From: Niebla homalea
Lineage: Eukaryota > Ascomycota > Lecanoromycetes > Lecanorales > Ramalinaceae
Reading direction: 5' to 3'
DNA: 64,000 nt
NCBI GenBank assembly: GCA_019925105.1
Contig: JAHGAU010000012.1
Location: 1,116,001 to 1,180,000, forward strand
Made by a program: the position numbers and the translations under genes
The notes under the pieces: generated by a model
Databases searched by the model: none
The model's input: only the letters and a program-made list of their open reading frames with translations
What the model was told of the DNA's origin: nothing
In this document: piece after piece, positions 1 through 10,999 of the stretch
Layout of the letters: each line of letters starts with the position of its first letter
How positions within the stretch are numbered: the stretch's first letter is position 1

Positions 1-1521
1 GGAACTCGTATATCGGCCGAGGTATGCCTTCTTCCCATGTTAGGCCCTGCTTCAGTCACATTTGCCAGAGGGTGTTGCGGGAGAGGGGGCGCTAGTTGCA
101 TTTGCGCCTGGAACGGGCGCTGGTAATTAGGAAGAGGATTCGCCGTGCCGATCGAACCATAACGCCGCTGTGCTGACGGGCCGTTGTGCGACAGAGGAGG
201 CACTTGTGGACGCAGTACTGATTGGCGAGGTTGCGCGGCGTGAAGCGAGGAGCGGCGCTCATCACTCGGGCCTGCGCGGGGAGAGAGTGGCTCAGCGAGA
301 GCCATGTTGGAAAAGTAAGGCTGCCGGCCGGACAGAAGAGATTCATGAGGATCCTCGTAGTTCCTGATCATGTCTACCTGCCGGATGATATCTCGTCGCA
401 TATTAGAGGCTGGGACGGTCAGCTACAGGTCTGCTTGGACGCATGGTTGGCTCACTATCACGGCGGATTGGATGGTCCGGATCTTGGACTAGTGACGAAA
501 CAATTTGCGTCATGTCAAGATTCCACTGATGCGCCTTGACGAGGCTCTCGGTCAGAAAGTGGCATTTTGCGCTCAAAGCGGTGTTGCCATCCTCCGTACG
601 CAACATGCGAGCATGAGCATCAAACATACTGTGCTCCAAGGTGAGAAGGCGCATCTCAATTGGGTCCATGAGCGGTTCCGTAGGCGTACCAGGCTGGGAA
701 ATACTGGGCTTGTGCGGCATCTGGGTAGGATACGAATCTCGATGTATCAAAGCGTGTCTCGATGCTCTCCTCTTGATCTCACGCAGGCCGGCGAGGTCAC
801 CTCTCTTGAAATTTCCGTTTCCGTGCTTGAACTCCCACAATGCCGAGTCTGGTGAGCCATGATGGAAGACATCACTGACTGAATCGAGAGTTAGTTCATC
901 CGGGCATGTCCTTGCGAAAGGGCGGGGAATTGCAGACCTTTGTGGAAGCCGTACATGTTTAATTGACGGACGAAGGACGATATATTGGTATGTTTGAAAT
1001 ATTGTCTGTAAGCCATTAGATGAATCTTCAGGGGGGGCCTGGAGGCTGCATACGAGAGGACCTTGGCGAACTCTGCTGTTGGAGACATCACGAAGCTCTC
1101 GTTGTTGCTGGACCAGGATATCATATTCTGTATAGTTGGGTCTTCCAGCATGCTGAGGCTTCGGTTTAGCTACCTGTCCACCCGTTGGTGCCGATTACGC
1201 TTACCTGTACAACTTGTGAATGAAGGCGGTCTGGACCACTTTGGGCTGCTGAGAAGCTGTGGCAGCTGCAGCACTCAAGCCGCCTCCGTGGATGGCATTC
1301 TGGCTGTGCATATGTTCCGGGGTAGCGCCATTGGTCAGGGATGCATGACCATCTGTCTCTGGGCTACTGTGGATTGGGGGTCCCATTGATCCGGCCGCTG
1401 ATGGTGTGATGTCCATTGGATCGCCATTGGGTTGGCCTGTTTGGTTTGCGAACGAGGGTGAGAGGGTGTGCTTGTCTGTTGTGGAATGCTGGGGCAGACC
1501 AGATCCTGGGCTTTCGCTCAT
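1..1521 (-). CDS. HSF-type DNA-binding transcription factor, Sfl1-like (3' partial)
   Basis: Five exons on the minus strand join in frame: 1521-1205, 1152-1054, 1005-938, 878-427 and 377 to the window edge. The ATG at 1521 is the first in the open frame. The first ~95 residues are Ser/Gly/Pro-rich; then comes a complete HSF-type winged-helix domain. It runs from TAFIHKLYSMLEDP through the recognition-helix segment YFKHTNISSFVRQLNMYGFHK and ends with the wing and the GDLAGLREIKRRASRHAL block. Three introns interrupt the domain. A likely coiled coil (TLEHSMFDAHARMLRTEDG) follows, and the last visible part has the motif RRHTSADIR. These features match fungal Sfl1-type factors, which regulate cell-surface and stress genes in the nucleus. 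The stop lies outside the window; at least 437 residues are visible. The Sfl1 subtype rests on motif memory. Confidence 0.88.
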
Positions 1522-2451
1522 TGCCTCTCCCGACCGGCTCACTGAAAGCAGTCTCGGATTTCTCTTTGACGGGGGATGTGCCTTTCAGGCGGTGAAGAGC
1601 GAAGCAAGACACTTCTCGGGACCCATTGAGTTTCAGCTTCGGGACATCTTCCTCGCGTGTACGTGACTTGTAGCGACCAGCTTAGCTGCCGGCCTGGCTT
1701 TGCGCGGGCAGTCTCGAGGATTTTCAGAAAGTAGGTCTCCAAGACGCCTTGGGGATGCTTTGACTGACAACCGCTTCAAACAGGTCTGGTGATGATGTTG
1801 CGTGGAGACAAGGGTATTGTGAGTCTTCTCCCACGAGACGAGGTATAGGGTTGGCCTACAGAGGTGGCCTAAGAGGTCAGTAGGGCTCAACGATCATCCT
1901 CTTGACAAGATCATGGGATTTCTGACAGACGGAGAGTGAGTGAAGATGGAGCGAAGGCCGGAGGGGTCTTTGATCAGAGCGTCAGAGCGGTGGCCAACCA
2001 GGAAGGTGAAATTGGAAGAGAAATCCGGGGACGTCGATCGCCCCGGTGAATAGCTGGCCCTGCCCCTGTAGTTCTTCTAGCTTTCAGGGGCGTAAAGTCA
2101 TCTCAAGTCTCACGCAGAAATTGATCGTCAGTGGCGTTAGAGTCAAGCTAAATTAGAGCGGATGATAATCTAGCAACCATGCATAATCTGGAAATACACC
2201 ATGACAAGGAGGGGAGCCAAGGGGGGGCAATGTGATTGAACGAGAGGACTGAGTATCAGATGATGTTTGGAGGAGCTGACGACAAGATATAGTGGTATAC
2301 TATAGCCATGGCGAATGAGCAATCCTTCACCATTATTCGTGTCCGTCCCTGATTAGGGACAGTAACAGGCTAAAGGATTCAAAGCTTGGGTCACCATAGG
2401 CCGCTTCTACCGAATGGGTCCGCGCTGCCTGCCACGTGCACATCACACCTC

Positions 2452-2484
2452 TAGCCCACCTTTAGCTCACCTTTAGCCCACCTT
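2452..2484. repeat. 11-bp tandem repeat, 3 copies
   Basis: Three consecutive copies of TAGCCCACCTT; the middle copy has one change (TAGCTCACCTT). It lies in the divergent promoter region. No function can be assigned. Confidence 0.8.
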
Positions 2485-3026
2485 ACTCCTTAGCCCCAAG
2501 ACTCCAGGAGGCCCTAGCGTTCTGTTCCAGTCTTCCAGAGTTCCAGAAGCTCAGGCCGAAAAGCACGTCAAAATCAAAAAATGCTCCGCGTTTACTGTAC
2601 GTACCATGCGATCAGCCCATTATCATTAATGGGATGCCAGAGATTGATGATCATCACCCATCATCTTCATATGCTCATCCATGCATGTGCCCTTGCTCGA
2701 ATTCTTGGGCTTTTCCCCTGACTGCTTCAACCACGTCCACGGCAGGTCAGATTGACGTAAGAATCTCAAGCACTGTGACTATGCATTGTAACGATGATGG
2801 CTTTATATCACAATCTTGTCATCTCATCCTCCACCCACTCGAAGACGGTGATACTGGAAGCAGAAAAGTGAACATGAGACGGCGCCGAGGGCGCTTCGTC
2901 GAGATCTCTTTGGCTATCATGAGCGTGAAGAACCACATCGTACATAGACAACCGAGACACCTGAGGCTTGCATTACGCTAACGCTTGCTGCCGCATCAAA
3001 TTGTTTCAGTCGGGACCTCATTCTTT

Positions 3027-3054
3027 GCTGGAGGCTGGAGGCTGGAGGCTGGAG
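3027..3054. repeat. 7-bp tandem repeat, 4 perfect copies
   Basis: Four perfect copies of GCTGGAG, about 165 bp upstream of the ATG of the mitochondrial oxidoreductase-like gene. Confidence 0.85.
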
Positions 3055-3218
3055 CATTTCGAATCTTGAAGGATCGCCGGCGTAATTGAACGCCTCGTGC
3101 CAAGGCTAAACCTCGGCCATCAAATGACTCAAACCATCATAGGTTCCCCGTATGTATTTGCCATGACAGCTGATTTGCCTTTCACTGGCCTTCGGTAGGC
3201 TCTCGCTCTCTGCCGGCA

Positions 3219-3899
3219 ATGTCACTGTATATCATCCGTCCATCCTCGCGCATACCCTGTAGACGATTGTTACACAACACTGCCGCCCATCCTTTGCCTT
3301 CCGAGGACTACTACTCTTTGCTGCTGTCCCAGCCAATGCCCCATCCCACCAGAGCGTCAATCAATCCCTCTCGCGCTCAACAGCCAGTGGTGTCGACGCC
3401 TCCATCACGCAACCCGCCTTCTTCCCTACCCAGTAGCGCATCTGCAATCCCTCGGCAACCGAAGACAGAAGACGATCGGGTGGTCTTCTCAACGCCATTA
3501 GCTGGGCCATCGGCTCGCATGCGTGGTTTGAGCAAAGGAGAAAAGGGTCTGGCCAGGCCAGCTGAGCCTGACAATTGTTGTATGAGTGGTTGCGTCAATT
3601 GCGTGTGGGACGCATACCGGGAAGAGGTCGAGGAGTGGGCAGCTGCTAGGCGGAAACGTGAAGCCCACTTGAGTGAGCAAATGACAAAGACCAGGCACAG
3701 GGTAGGGGGGGGCGCTGACAGAGGCTCAATTGATGAGGCCGATCTTGGGGACCTGGATGGGGGTGGCGGAATGGCAATTCAGCAAGGCATTGAGATAGAC
3801 GACGACGGAGGATTGTTCGAGGGTGTTCCGATAGGCATCAAGGAGTTCATGAAGCAAGAGAAGAGGTTACGAGAAAGAAAGTCGAAGCGAGAGGCTTGA
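3219..3899 (+). CDS. Oxidoreductase-like domain protein, mitochondrial (OXLD1/UPF0651 type)
   Basis: Intronless 226-aa ORF. The N-terminus is rich in Arg and Ser with no acidic residue in the first 25 positions (RIPCRRLLHN), as in a mitochondrial presequence. A Pro/Ser-rich linker follows. The core is the short oxidoreductase-like block at residues ~115-145, with Cys120, Cys121, Cys125 and Cys128 (PDNCCMSGCVNCVW) followed by DAYREEVEEW. This block defines the Oxidored-like N-terminal family, which includes yeast YPL107W. The C-terminal half has an acidic/Gly-rich insert and ends with GIKEFMKQEKRLRERKSKR, also seen in family members. The biochemical role is not established; the clustered cysteines suggest metal or redox chemistry. 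The gene is convergent with DPM3. Confidence 0.85.
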   Translation: MSLYIIRPSSRIPCRRLLHNTAAHPLPSEDYYSLLLSQPMPHPTRASINPSRAQQPVVSTPPSRNPPSSLPSSASAIPRQPKTEDDRVVFSTPLAGPSARMRGLSKGEKGLARPAEPDNCCMSGCVNCVWDAYREEVEEWAAARRKREAHLSEQMTKTRHRVGGGADRGSIDEADLGDLDGGGGMAIQQGIEIDDDGGLFEGVPIGIKEFMKQEKRLRERKSKREA

Positions 3900-4161
3900 T
3901 CCTCCCAACGTGCACGGATAATGACCGTCAAAGGCGGAGAGTCGAAAACCGCGCTTCTGCCGCGGGCTCGCCAAGGACGTCGCTCAACACGCTGCCCATA
4001 GCAAGGCTCCCAAGAAGACCTGACTCCCTGACAAGAGCAACAAGCAACAAGCATGAGACACAGTCCAGCGAGATCCGAAGGTGCGCGGGGTCTAGTAGGG
4101 GTTCCAAAAGCATTGCCAGGATCAGTTTCATGATCAACGACTCCCCCTCATACATCGTTCC

Positions 4162-4560
4162 TCAATCAACATTAATCCCTCGAGTCATGAGGTCACGCCT
4201 CGCCATCTCGATCTCCCCAATCAATTCTTTATGGGCTTCTGGGGTGTCGTTGAAAGTGAAGACGCCCCATCCCAGCTTGAACAGGAGGTAGGCGCCAAGG
4301 GATATAATCGTCCAGAATGGGAGCTGGAACGAATTATTTTCGCACACGGCAGGAGTAGCAAAGCTACTTGGGGTAAAACGCACGATAGGGATTATTTCAT
4401 CTTGAACAGTCTCCGTAAGAGGGATGACATGGAGAAAGGCCGCGAGGTAAATCTGCGGGGCCAAGCTTAGCAGACAACACGCGAATTCTTTCTCCCACGG
4501 TACATCACTGACCGAAATTAAGAGTACACCAAATGACAGAGTCTGCTGTGCGCGAGTCAT
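4162..4560 (-). CDS. dpm3: Dolichol-phosphate mannosyltransferase subunit 3 (DPM3)
   Basis: Three exons (4560-4513, 4452-4384, 4323-4162) give a 92-aa protein. Both introns have GT-AG ends and keep frame. Two hydrophobic segments are visible: near the start (TLSFGVLLISIYLAAFLHV) and mid-protein (LPFWTIISLGAYLLFKLGW). A soluble C-terminal tail follows with the family signature FNDTPEAHKELIGEIEMAR. DPM3 anchors and stabilises the catalytic subunit DPM1 in the ER membrane; the complex makes dolichol-phosphate-mannose for N- and O-glycosylation and GPI anchors. The length matches the family. A longer open frame upstream lacks conserved sequence, so the ATG at 4560 was chosen. A GT15 mannosyltransferase acting later in mannosylation lies 40 kb away. 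Confidence 0.93.
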   Translation of the reverse strand: MTRAQQTLSFGVLLISVSDVPWEKEFACCLLSLAPQIYLAAFLHVIPLTETVQDEIIPIVRFTPSSFATPAVCENNSFQLPFWTIISLGAYLLFKLGWGVFTFNDTPEAHKELIGEIEMARRDLMTRGINVD

Positions 4561-4992
4561 CTTCTCGGAAAGTGTCTGCTCTGGCATTGGAATCGAAGCC
4601 GAGAATATTGAAATATTTATGCTCTCTCCTTTCGTCATGGGTTTTTGCCTTGTTGTTGTTCTCGTCTGCCGTACTCTAGAATTCGCTTTCAGTAACTCCC
4701 GAGGTCCCTCACCAGTCACCACCCTGGGAGCCCGCACGCTGGCCGCTGGCTCATGCTCTGCATGTAAGATGGAACAAAATTCCATGGTATTGATACGCCA
4801 GGCATTCATGTCGAACCAAACTTAACACGACGAATGGCAACGGTCTTTTCTCTTGAAGTCCAATATGCATATGGTCTGATGTAGGAGTTGATGCGCGTCT
4901 TCTCATCTCCAATTTCCGTTTTCAAAAAGCTCATGATGTTGGCATGATGAAGAAGCCCGATGCGTTACCCTACGCTGGAGCTATAGATAACA
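4561..4992. other. Divergent promoter region, DPM3 / armadillo protein
   Basis: 432 bp between two divergent start codons. No clear sites beyond ordinary AT-rich stretches; no gene seen. Confidence 0.5.
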
Positions 4993-7274
4993 ATGATTAC
5001 CACCAACATCACGGGCAGGCCAAGCCCGGACGTCGATACCGATGATGAACTTGGTGAAGATCATCTCTGGGGGAATGAAGCTTTCATCAGATCGGCTCGT
5101 AATGAAATTTATGCCAGACTGCTTCCAATCTTCCGGAGATTGTTCTTGAGGGAAGGAATCAGCCATTTCAGAGCCATCCAAGATGAAAATCTCGTGGCAT
5201 CGCGAGACACAGACGCCCTGGCTTGCACGTCAGATATCTCCCGTATCATGTCTGCCACCAAAGCTACTTTGACTGAACTTTTACATGCAACCCAGCCAGA
5301 GGCAGCCATCCAGGAATTGACTCTCTCTCTCGCAATTCTGAGCAGGCAAAGTGAGCCTACGACCCTCTCGTCTTCTGCAATGGCTGATGGTAATCAGGGT
5401 ATTGGATGAAGCGTTTTGCCGAGCAAGACATTCTGGACTGCTATTTGGATACGCTTCCCAAGTGTCAGAATGATGCGCCCATATGGACCGGTTCAGCGCT
5501 GCGGTTAATAGCCAATTGTTGTGCTAGAAGCCTGCAGACAAGAGCTGCTGTCTTTAGAAGGGCTCCTTTCGACCTTCTGATTCATCGTGTCCTAACCAGA
5601 GAGGATGCCGAAATGTCATTGCTAGCCATGCAGTCCATGTGTAGTGGATATGGTCAGTCCTGCCATTTGACGCTCGGAGAGTATGATGGCTGAGTGTCGG
5701 TAGGTCCTGCGGAAAGGGAACTTCAGTCCAAACACCACTTGACTCTGAAGTTGCTGCAAGTCGTGTACGACGAACGCCTTGACAGGAAAATCGCAGACGA
5801 TGTCATCTTTTTCTTTGGGCTTGCTCCGGAAGCAGGTGAGTGCGCGATCGGAGAGCGATTCGAGCGCCTAGAGCTTACGGTGTAAGTCAACGTTGCGCTC
5901 GTGTTGCCTGACCACATCGAAGGCCTCCTCAAAGCGCCATCTATCTATAAGGTTTCGCCGGAAAGCTTTGCCAATCTCACCGAGCTTTTGCTGGAGCTGC
6001 TGAAGCAGGACAGCGTGAAAAGGATCGTGATGGAAGGCCAATTTTCTCGTTTGATGATGTTCTTTCTCAAATCCTTCCCTGACAAGGATTGCAATGCGCT
6101 GGACTCGTCGCCGAACGGCATCTTCCTTTCCGATCTGGTTGAGGGCGATTTTGACATGCTCAAGGATGCGCGCAGGAACCTCATTGAAGCATTCAGTGAG
6201 CTTGGCTTGATGCCAAACGAAAGCAGAACGGTCGAGTCGGACATCTCAAGAATGGTTACATGGCTGGCACCCAGCGAGCCCCAGGTGCAGATATGCGCCT
6301 GTCTTTTCCTCGGCAATTTCGTCTATAGCCATAGCCATTTCACACGTGAGCTGATGAGCCGTCACCAACTTGGGAGCTCACTAGCAGATGGCATCAGAAA
6401 TACTCGGGATCAGGAAGCGCTGAGCTCTAGTTTCGATCTTCTGCAGAATTTGGCAGTTGATCTCGGTATCCGAGAGCAATTAGGCAAGCAACGGGTTTTG
6501 CACGCACTGGCTCACTTATTTCATCCCCAAACAGCAGATACTCAAGCATCGGGCAAAGCGTTGCACCATACCAGACAGCTTCTTCGTGGATGCCTCCCGA
6601 ACATCCAAATACTCTTGAGGAAGGAGGAGGAGATCTTTCCCACCACGAAAGACACTTTGATTGATGAGCTCCTCTCTGCGGATACAGGGTCAACCGATAC
6701 TGTATCAAGCGTGGAACTGAGCCGGATCATTGCTGAAATATGGCGAAGCGCGTACAGAGGGCATCAAGAGGACGCAGAAAATAGTAGAGAGTCAGCAGAG
6801 CAGGAAAAGAGCACAGTTGACCAATTGGAGCTTGCGAATAATGTCAGGGAAGAATTGCAACAGCTTCTCCGGCGCCAGGGCGACAGTATATTCGAATTGG
6901 TCTACAGGTTGGCGCTGTCCGAAAATGAATCACTTACATCCGAAGCGTGGCTGGTCATGGCGCTGATCTCATCCACCGAGGCGGGCGCTCAGTTGGTTTT
7001 CAGCAAGCTCTGTGGGGAAGACGAGGCATATTCAAGCCTTTTAGGGGATACTCTTGGGAAGCAGGATATCAAGTCTGGCGCATGGAATAATGCTCGATTT
7101 CTGACCTCCCAGCTCGAACAGCGATTCGTAAGCAAGTCCAGTGCATGTTGATTCCATTTTTCTCTGTACTGACGGTGGCAGGTACACGACGTGAAGCGAA
7201 GTGCTCGACTGGATCAGCTTACCTCACTAGGACCCGAGATCGCAAAAGAGGCGACGAATGAAGTCAGGATGTGA
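4993..7274 (+). CDS. Armadillo-repeat protein, SmgGDS (RAP1GDS1)/Bem4-like
   Basis: Five exons (4993-5350, 5398-5652, 5704-5835, 5887-7127, 7182-7274), all introns 47-54 nt, give 692 aa. The protein is almost entirely alpha-helical, with repeated Leu-rich helix pairs such as ANLTELLLELLKQDS and VQICACLFLGNFVYS; the latter resembles the ARM helix of GTPase dissociation stimulators. There are no transmembrane segments or catalytic motifs. The fungal proteins of this type are annotated as GTP-binding-protein or Rap1 GTPase-GDP dissociation stimulators. They are thought to chaperone small GTPases with C-terminal polybasic tails and, in yeast (Bem4), to act in polarity. The armadillo fold is well supported; the exact family is an inference. 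Confidence 0.72.
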
Positions 7275-7750
7275 TGTACAAGCACGAAAGTCGCTACCAA
7301 CGCCATTATTGTATCTTGCATGAAACTACGGCATACTCTATAGCCTGATAGTGTTGGTCGTGTGAGATGACCCTTTCCAGATGACCCCCTCGACCCCTTT
7401 TTCTTCGGATGGACGAGCACAGCCAGAGCGGGTGGAGCTGAGCCACAGGATGACGTTACAGCATACAATAATATATGGCCTGGACCCTTCAAAGCCCCCT
7501 CTTCTCTTGCCCCCGGTGCCCCCTTACCGCTTGCCCCTCTTGCCCCCCACCAGCCCCTCCAGGCTTCACGTGCACGTAGGCAGTGAGTGTCAGTCAACAG
7601 TTTTACTATTTTTTGGCCGTCATTCTCTCTGCTCCCACCAAACCTTTCACCGAAAACGGATACAACTGAGATCTTCCATCTGCAAATTGGTATCCTGATC
7701 CTCGGATTCCAAAATTTATATTGACCCTCATTCTCTATTACACATACACA
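7275..7750. other. Intergenic region, 5' leader of the Vip1-like gene
   Basis: 476 bp with no gene. A C-rich tract (about 7480-7570) is followed by an A/T-rich stretch and a CT-rich run up to the ATG at 7751, a typical fungal core-promoter arrangement. Confidence 0.45.
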
Positions 7751-8862
7751 ATGTCCTCCACCGTCGTCCACGTAAGTTGACCTGGTCAAGTTTCTCTCTC
7801 TCTCTCTTTCTTTCGTGCGCACACGCCAGACTTACAGTGGGTGCCCAGGTCAAGAACATAGCTGCTCAAACCAGCGAAAAGGAAGTCAGAGACTTCTTCA
7901 GCTTTTGGTCAGCTTCCACGCCTTTCCCCTTTATGCCACGTCGCTCCAGCCTAACCAGCATTTAGTGGCAAAATCACCTCACTCTCAGTCACTCCAGCTT
8001 CGGAAGTCAAGGACAGTCCTCAGAGTGCTACCGTCACTTTTGAGAAAGAAACGTACGTCTGTGGGCTGAACATGTGTGCCCGTCACCAATCATTGACCAT
8101 ACCTAAAGCGCCGCCAAAACCGCCCTCCTCCTCGACAACACCCAACTTGGGCCGTCGCAGGTCCAAGTCTCATCGGCTGCCGGTCTCTCCGACATTGCCG
8201 GTGCCGCAGGAACCACGGCCGGGGCTGAAGAGGGTACCCTAGATGAAAATGACCTCGCCCAAGAAGACAAACCGCGCTCCCGCATCGTGGCCGAGTATCT
8301 AGCGCATGGATACGTGCTCACGGATTCGGCTCTCCAGAAAGCCATCGCGCTGGACAGCAAGCACGGCGTCTCCAATCGCTTCACTTCCGCGCTGGCCAAC
8401 TTCGACAGCAAGTACAAGGCCAGCGATCGTGCTCGAGGCATCGACACGTCGTATGGGATATCCGAGAAGTCGGGCAAGGCATGGGCCGGCCTGAACTCGT
8501 ATTTCGAGAAGGCCATGGGGACGCCCACCGGGCAGAGAGTGGCCGCCTTCTACACCCAGACCGACAAGCAGGCTCGGGACATCCACACCGAGGCCAAACG
8601 ACTGGCGGATCTGAAGAGTGGCAAGTCCGCTGGCGGCGGCAGCATGGCGGAAAATGAAAAGACCATGGAGCATGTGTCAGGGACAGAAAAGACAACCTGC
8701 AAGTGTGGAGGCGACAATGGCGTATGTCCTTGCGCGGAGGACAAATGTGCGTGCTCGGGGTGTCCCAAGAATGGCCTGCAAGGAGACACTACGGCAACTG
8801 GGCCAGCCGACAAGGTGGCCGAGAGTGCTGGTTTGCAGCCGGTAGGTGAGAAGACTGTTTAA
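7751..8862 (+). CDS. Vip1-type RRM protein with C-terminal metallothionein-like cysteine cluster
   Basis: Four exons (7751-7771, 7849-7907, 7966-8052, 8109-8862) give 306 aa. Residues ~1-75 form a compact RRM, with VHVKNIAAQTSEKEVRDFFS as the first strand/helix and ATVTFEKETAAKTALLL in the RNP1 region. A middle helical region (RIVAEYLAHGYVLTDSALQK) is typical of fungal Vip1 proteins, often annotated 'actin cytoskeleton protein VIP1'. Unusually, residues 253-274 contain seven cysteines spaced CxC-x6-CxC-x4-CxC-x2-C. This is nearly the seven-Cys spacing of small copper metallothioneins of Neurospora type. The cluster is in the same uninterrupted exon and followed by ~30 hydrophilic residues, so it is not a splice artefact. 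The RRM suggests RNA binding; the tail suggests metal binding. Intron 1 holds a CT microsatellite. Confidence 0.88.
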
Positions 8863-9094
8863 GGTGAGGCAGACCATTCTCTTGCTTCTTCTCTTGTCGT
8901 CAGCGGGGGTATCATTGCGGGACACGGCGGGTCTGAGGTGAAGTCGAGTTAGTTTCTGTAGCCTTGTTTGCTGAGAATGAAATGTATGACACGAACAGAG
9001 CGTTCCTCGGTTATCCACAAGAAGGTCAACCAGCGGGACACGCTAGATCATCAATGAACCATCGGGCTTATACGTAAATCAAACTCGGAGAATG

Positions 9095-10454
9095 TCACAA
9101 TTTGGACACGCTTCGCTTGCAAGGCTTGTAACCATCCAATCCCGTGACAATCCCAAACGCGCCTCCACTCCGACCGAACATTTTGCAAAGATCATCAACA
9201 ATAGCTCCTGGCCGCTCCCACGCTGCAAAGTGTCCTCCAGTATCCTTTGTACTCTCAAACACGACTGGGCCTAAAGTCCTGCCCCAGGTTCTAGGCACCA
9301 CCGTGAGTTCCCTGGGGAAGTATGCGAGACCCAGGGGCACTTTCGGGATCCATTGTTCAGTCCTGTCGCGGCCGTAGCCACTCTTGTCATGAAGTGACTC
9401 GTAGTATATGCGTAAACTGGCGGCCGGACCCGCGGTGCTGAAGTGGTATATGGACACCCAGGTCAATATCTCGTCGGCCGTCCAGGGATAGTTGTCGGTC
9501 CAGTCATGCAATTTCTCGAGAATCCATGCCAGCAAGCCGACAGGGCTGTCGGTGAGTGCATACCCCAGCGTTTGGGGTTTGGTGCTCTGTTGGTGCCGGT
9601 AGCCGGAGCCCTCGCGCAGCATCCAGGTGGAGCGTTCCAGGCCGGCTTGATCGGATGCGCTATAAGGGGACACAAGGTGTTGGAGGTAGAGGAGCGGATG
9701 CGAGGAGAAAGCTGGACGATGGCCTCGTACCATGTTGATGTGTGAGGCACACACATGCTCAGGGAAGCGGAGGCCCATGATGCGAGTCACCATAGTTCCC
9801 CAATCTCCACCCTGCGTGACTGTCAAGTCTGATGTGAGTCTGCTGTTTTCGGTCGGAGGGAAAGAGCAAGTGGTGGCAGACCGTATTTGCTGTAGCCAAG
9901 CTTCAACATGAGCTTGTGACAAGTCTCGGCATATTGGGCCAGACCGAAGCCTCGCTTCCTGGTACCTGTGGAAAAGCCAAAGTTTGGCAAAGAAGGAGCG
10001 ACAATGTGAAAGGCTGGGGTAGATTGCCCATCGGACTTTTCAAGCAGAGGGAGAATCTTGGTCACTTCGATGAAACTTCCCGGCCCTGAAGATATGAAGT
10101 CAGCGTCTTCTGGACTTGGCTGGTAGATTTCTCGCACCAACATCCATGGCTAAAAAGGAGGGGAATTGCGCCGTCGACTTTGCTCTTTTGATGGACGAAA
10201 TGGATGTCCAATGGTTCGAAGCCATCAACCTGTATGGCCGTCTTGTAGTTGGGCAATTGGTTCAGTATGGCCTCTTGCTTCCTCCAGTCGAACTCTTTCC
10301 AAGCTGTGGTCAAGCGCTTGACCTCTGCAAGCGGAACGCCATAGTCCCAGGAGGCCTGGTCAAGCTCATTTGGAAAGTCGCAGACCTCCAATTTTTGGCG
10401 CAGACGTTGTACTTTGTCCTCTGCAACGAAAATCGTGTAAGGTTCGATTGCCAT
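9095..10454 (-). CDS. Epoxide hydrolase, microsomal type (alpha/beta hydrolase)
   Basis: Three exons (10454-10142, 10085-9882, 9819-9095) give 413 aa. An N-terminal EHN-type segment begins [22 protein letters not shown]. The oxyanion motif HGWPGSF is formed across the first intron, and the nucleophile motif GGDWG (Asp) directly after the second. The catalytic His is in GGHFAAWE near the C-terminus, and a cap region with conserved tyrosines lies between. The family hydrolyses epoxides to diols, in detoxification or secondary metabolism. An open frame extends upstream of the chosen ATG through a 9-bp repeat that would encode Gly-Thr-Ala units; the MAIEPYTIF start fits the family. No secondary-metabolism neighbours are present, so a detoxification role is more likely. 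Confidence 0.9.
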
Positions 10455-10999
10455 GTCTCCTGCTGTGTCTGCGGTGCCTGCGGTGCCTGCGGTGCCTGCG
10501 GTGCCTCCGACAAGAATCGCGGGATTTGGTTGGATGAATGAGGGAAGTGCTGCGGGTTGCGGGTGGAAGAGACAGGAGTGGTGGGAGTGGTGGGAGCGCC
10601 AACAGGAAAAAAAGCGTTCGGAGGCGAAGAAAGTGGGGGGAAAGGCGCGGGGCAAAGTTTATACCTCATCCTTTTCACACTTTCCTGAAATCCTTCCTTT
10701 TCTTTTCTTTCTCTCACCAATAGTTATAACGTCCACACTGTCCACCTCGAGATCTTCCCAAATTGCCTCGGATCGAAAAGGGAAAAGCTCCAGCATCATC
10801 CACAGTAAGTCCGTTGATCACCAAGGTCATCCGAGTCTCATCTGCTACCTCTTCTTGCAAAGAATCTTCCATAACCGCCATATTTCCATAGCCAACACTA
10901 CTGTTCACGTTGTCCGATAGACTGACCTGATTCATCTAGATTTCCAATCTAAAGCCCCTTCACCTTATCCCGCTCAACCAGCCGACAGACTTGATCAAG
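10455..10999. promoter_or_regulatory. Divergent region between epoxide hydrolase and a 74-aa protein, with a probable 5'UTR intron
   Basis: 545 bp between divergent starts. A 9-bp tandem repeat sits next to the hydrolase start. On the plus strand a good donor (GTAAGT at 10805), a branch-like CTGAC (10922) and an acceptor (CATCTAG ending 10939) outline a 135-nt intron in the 5' leader of the small gene starting at 11000. No in-frame coding sequence is lost by this splice. Confidence 0.5.
10470..10508. repeat. 9-bp minisatellite (GGTGCCTGC), ~4 copies
   Basis: Four consecutive copies of GGTGCCTGC, the last imperfect, directly upstream of the epoxide hydrolase ATG. On the minus strand it is open and would encode (Gly-Thr-Ala)n if translation began upstream. 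Confidence 0.85.

Larger units (their letters stand above)
1522..3218. other. Divergent intergenic region upstream of the HSF factor and the OXLD1-like gene
   Basis: No supported gene in 1.7 kb. Open frames on both strands are short and lack domain-like sequence. It holds two short tandem repeats (an 11-bp unit at 2452-2484 and a 7-bp unit at 3027-3054). The length suggests a long regulated 5' leader for the HSF-type gene, as is common for fungal developmental regulators, but no transcript boundary can be seen. Confidence 0.5.
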
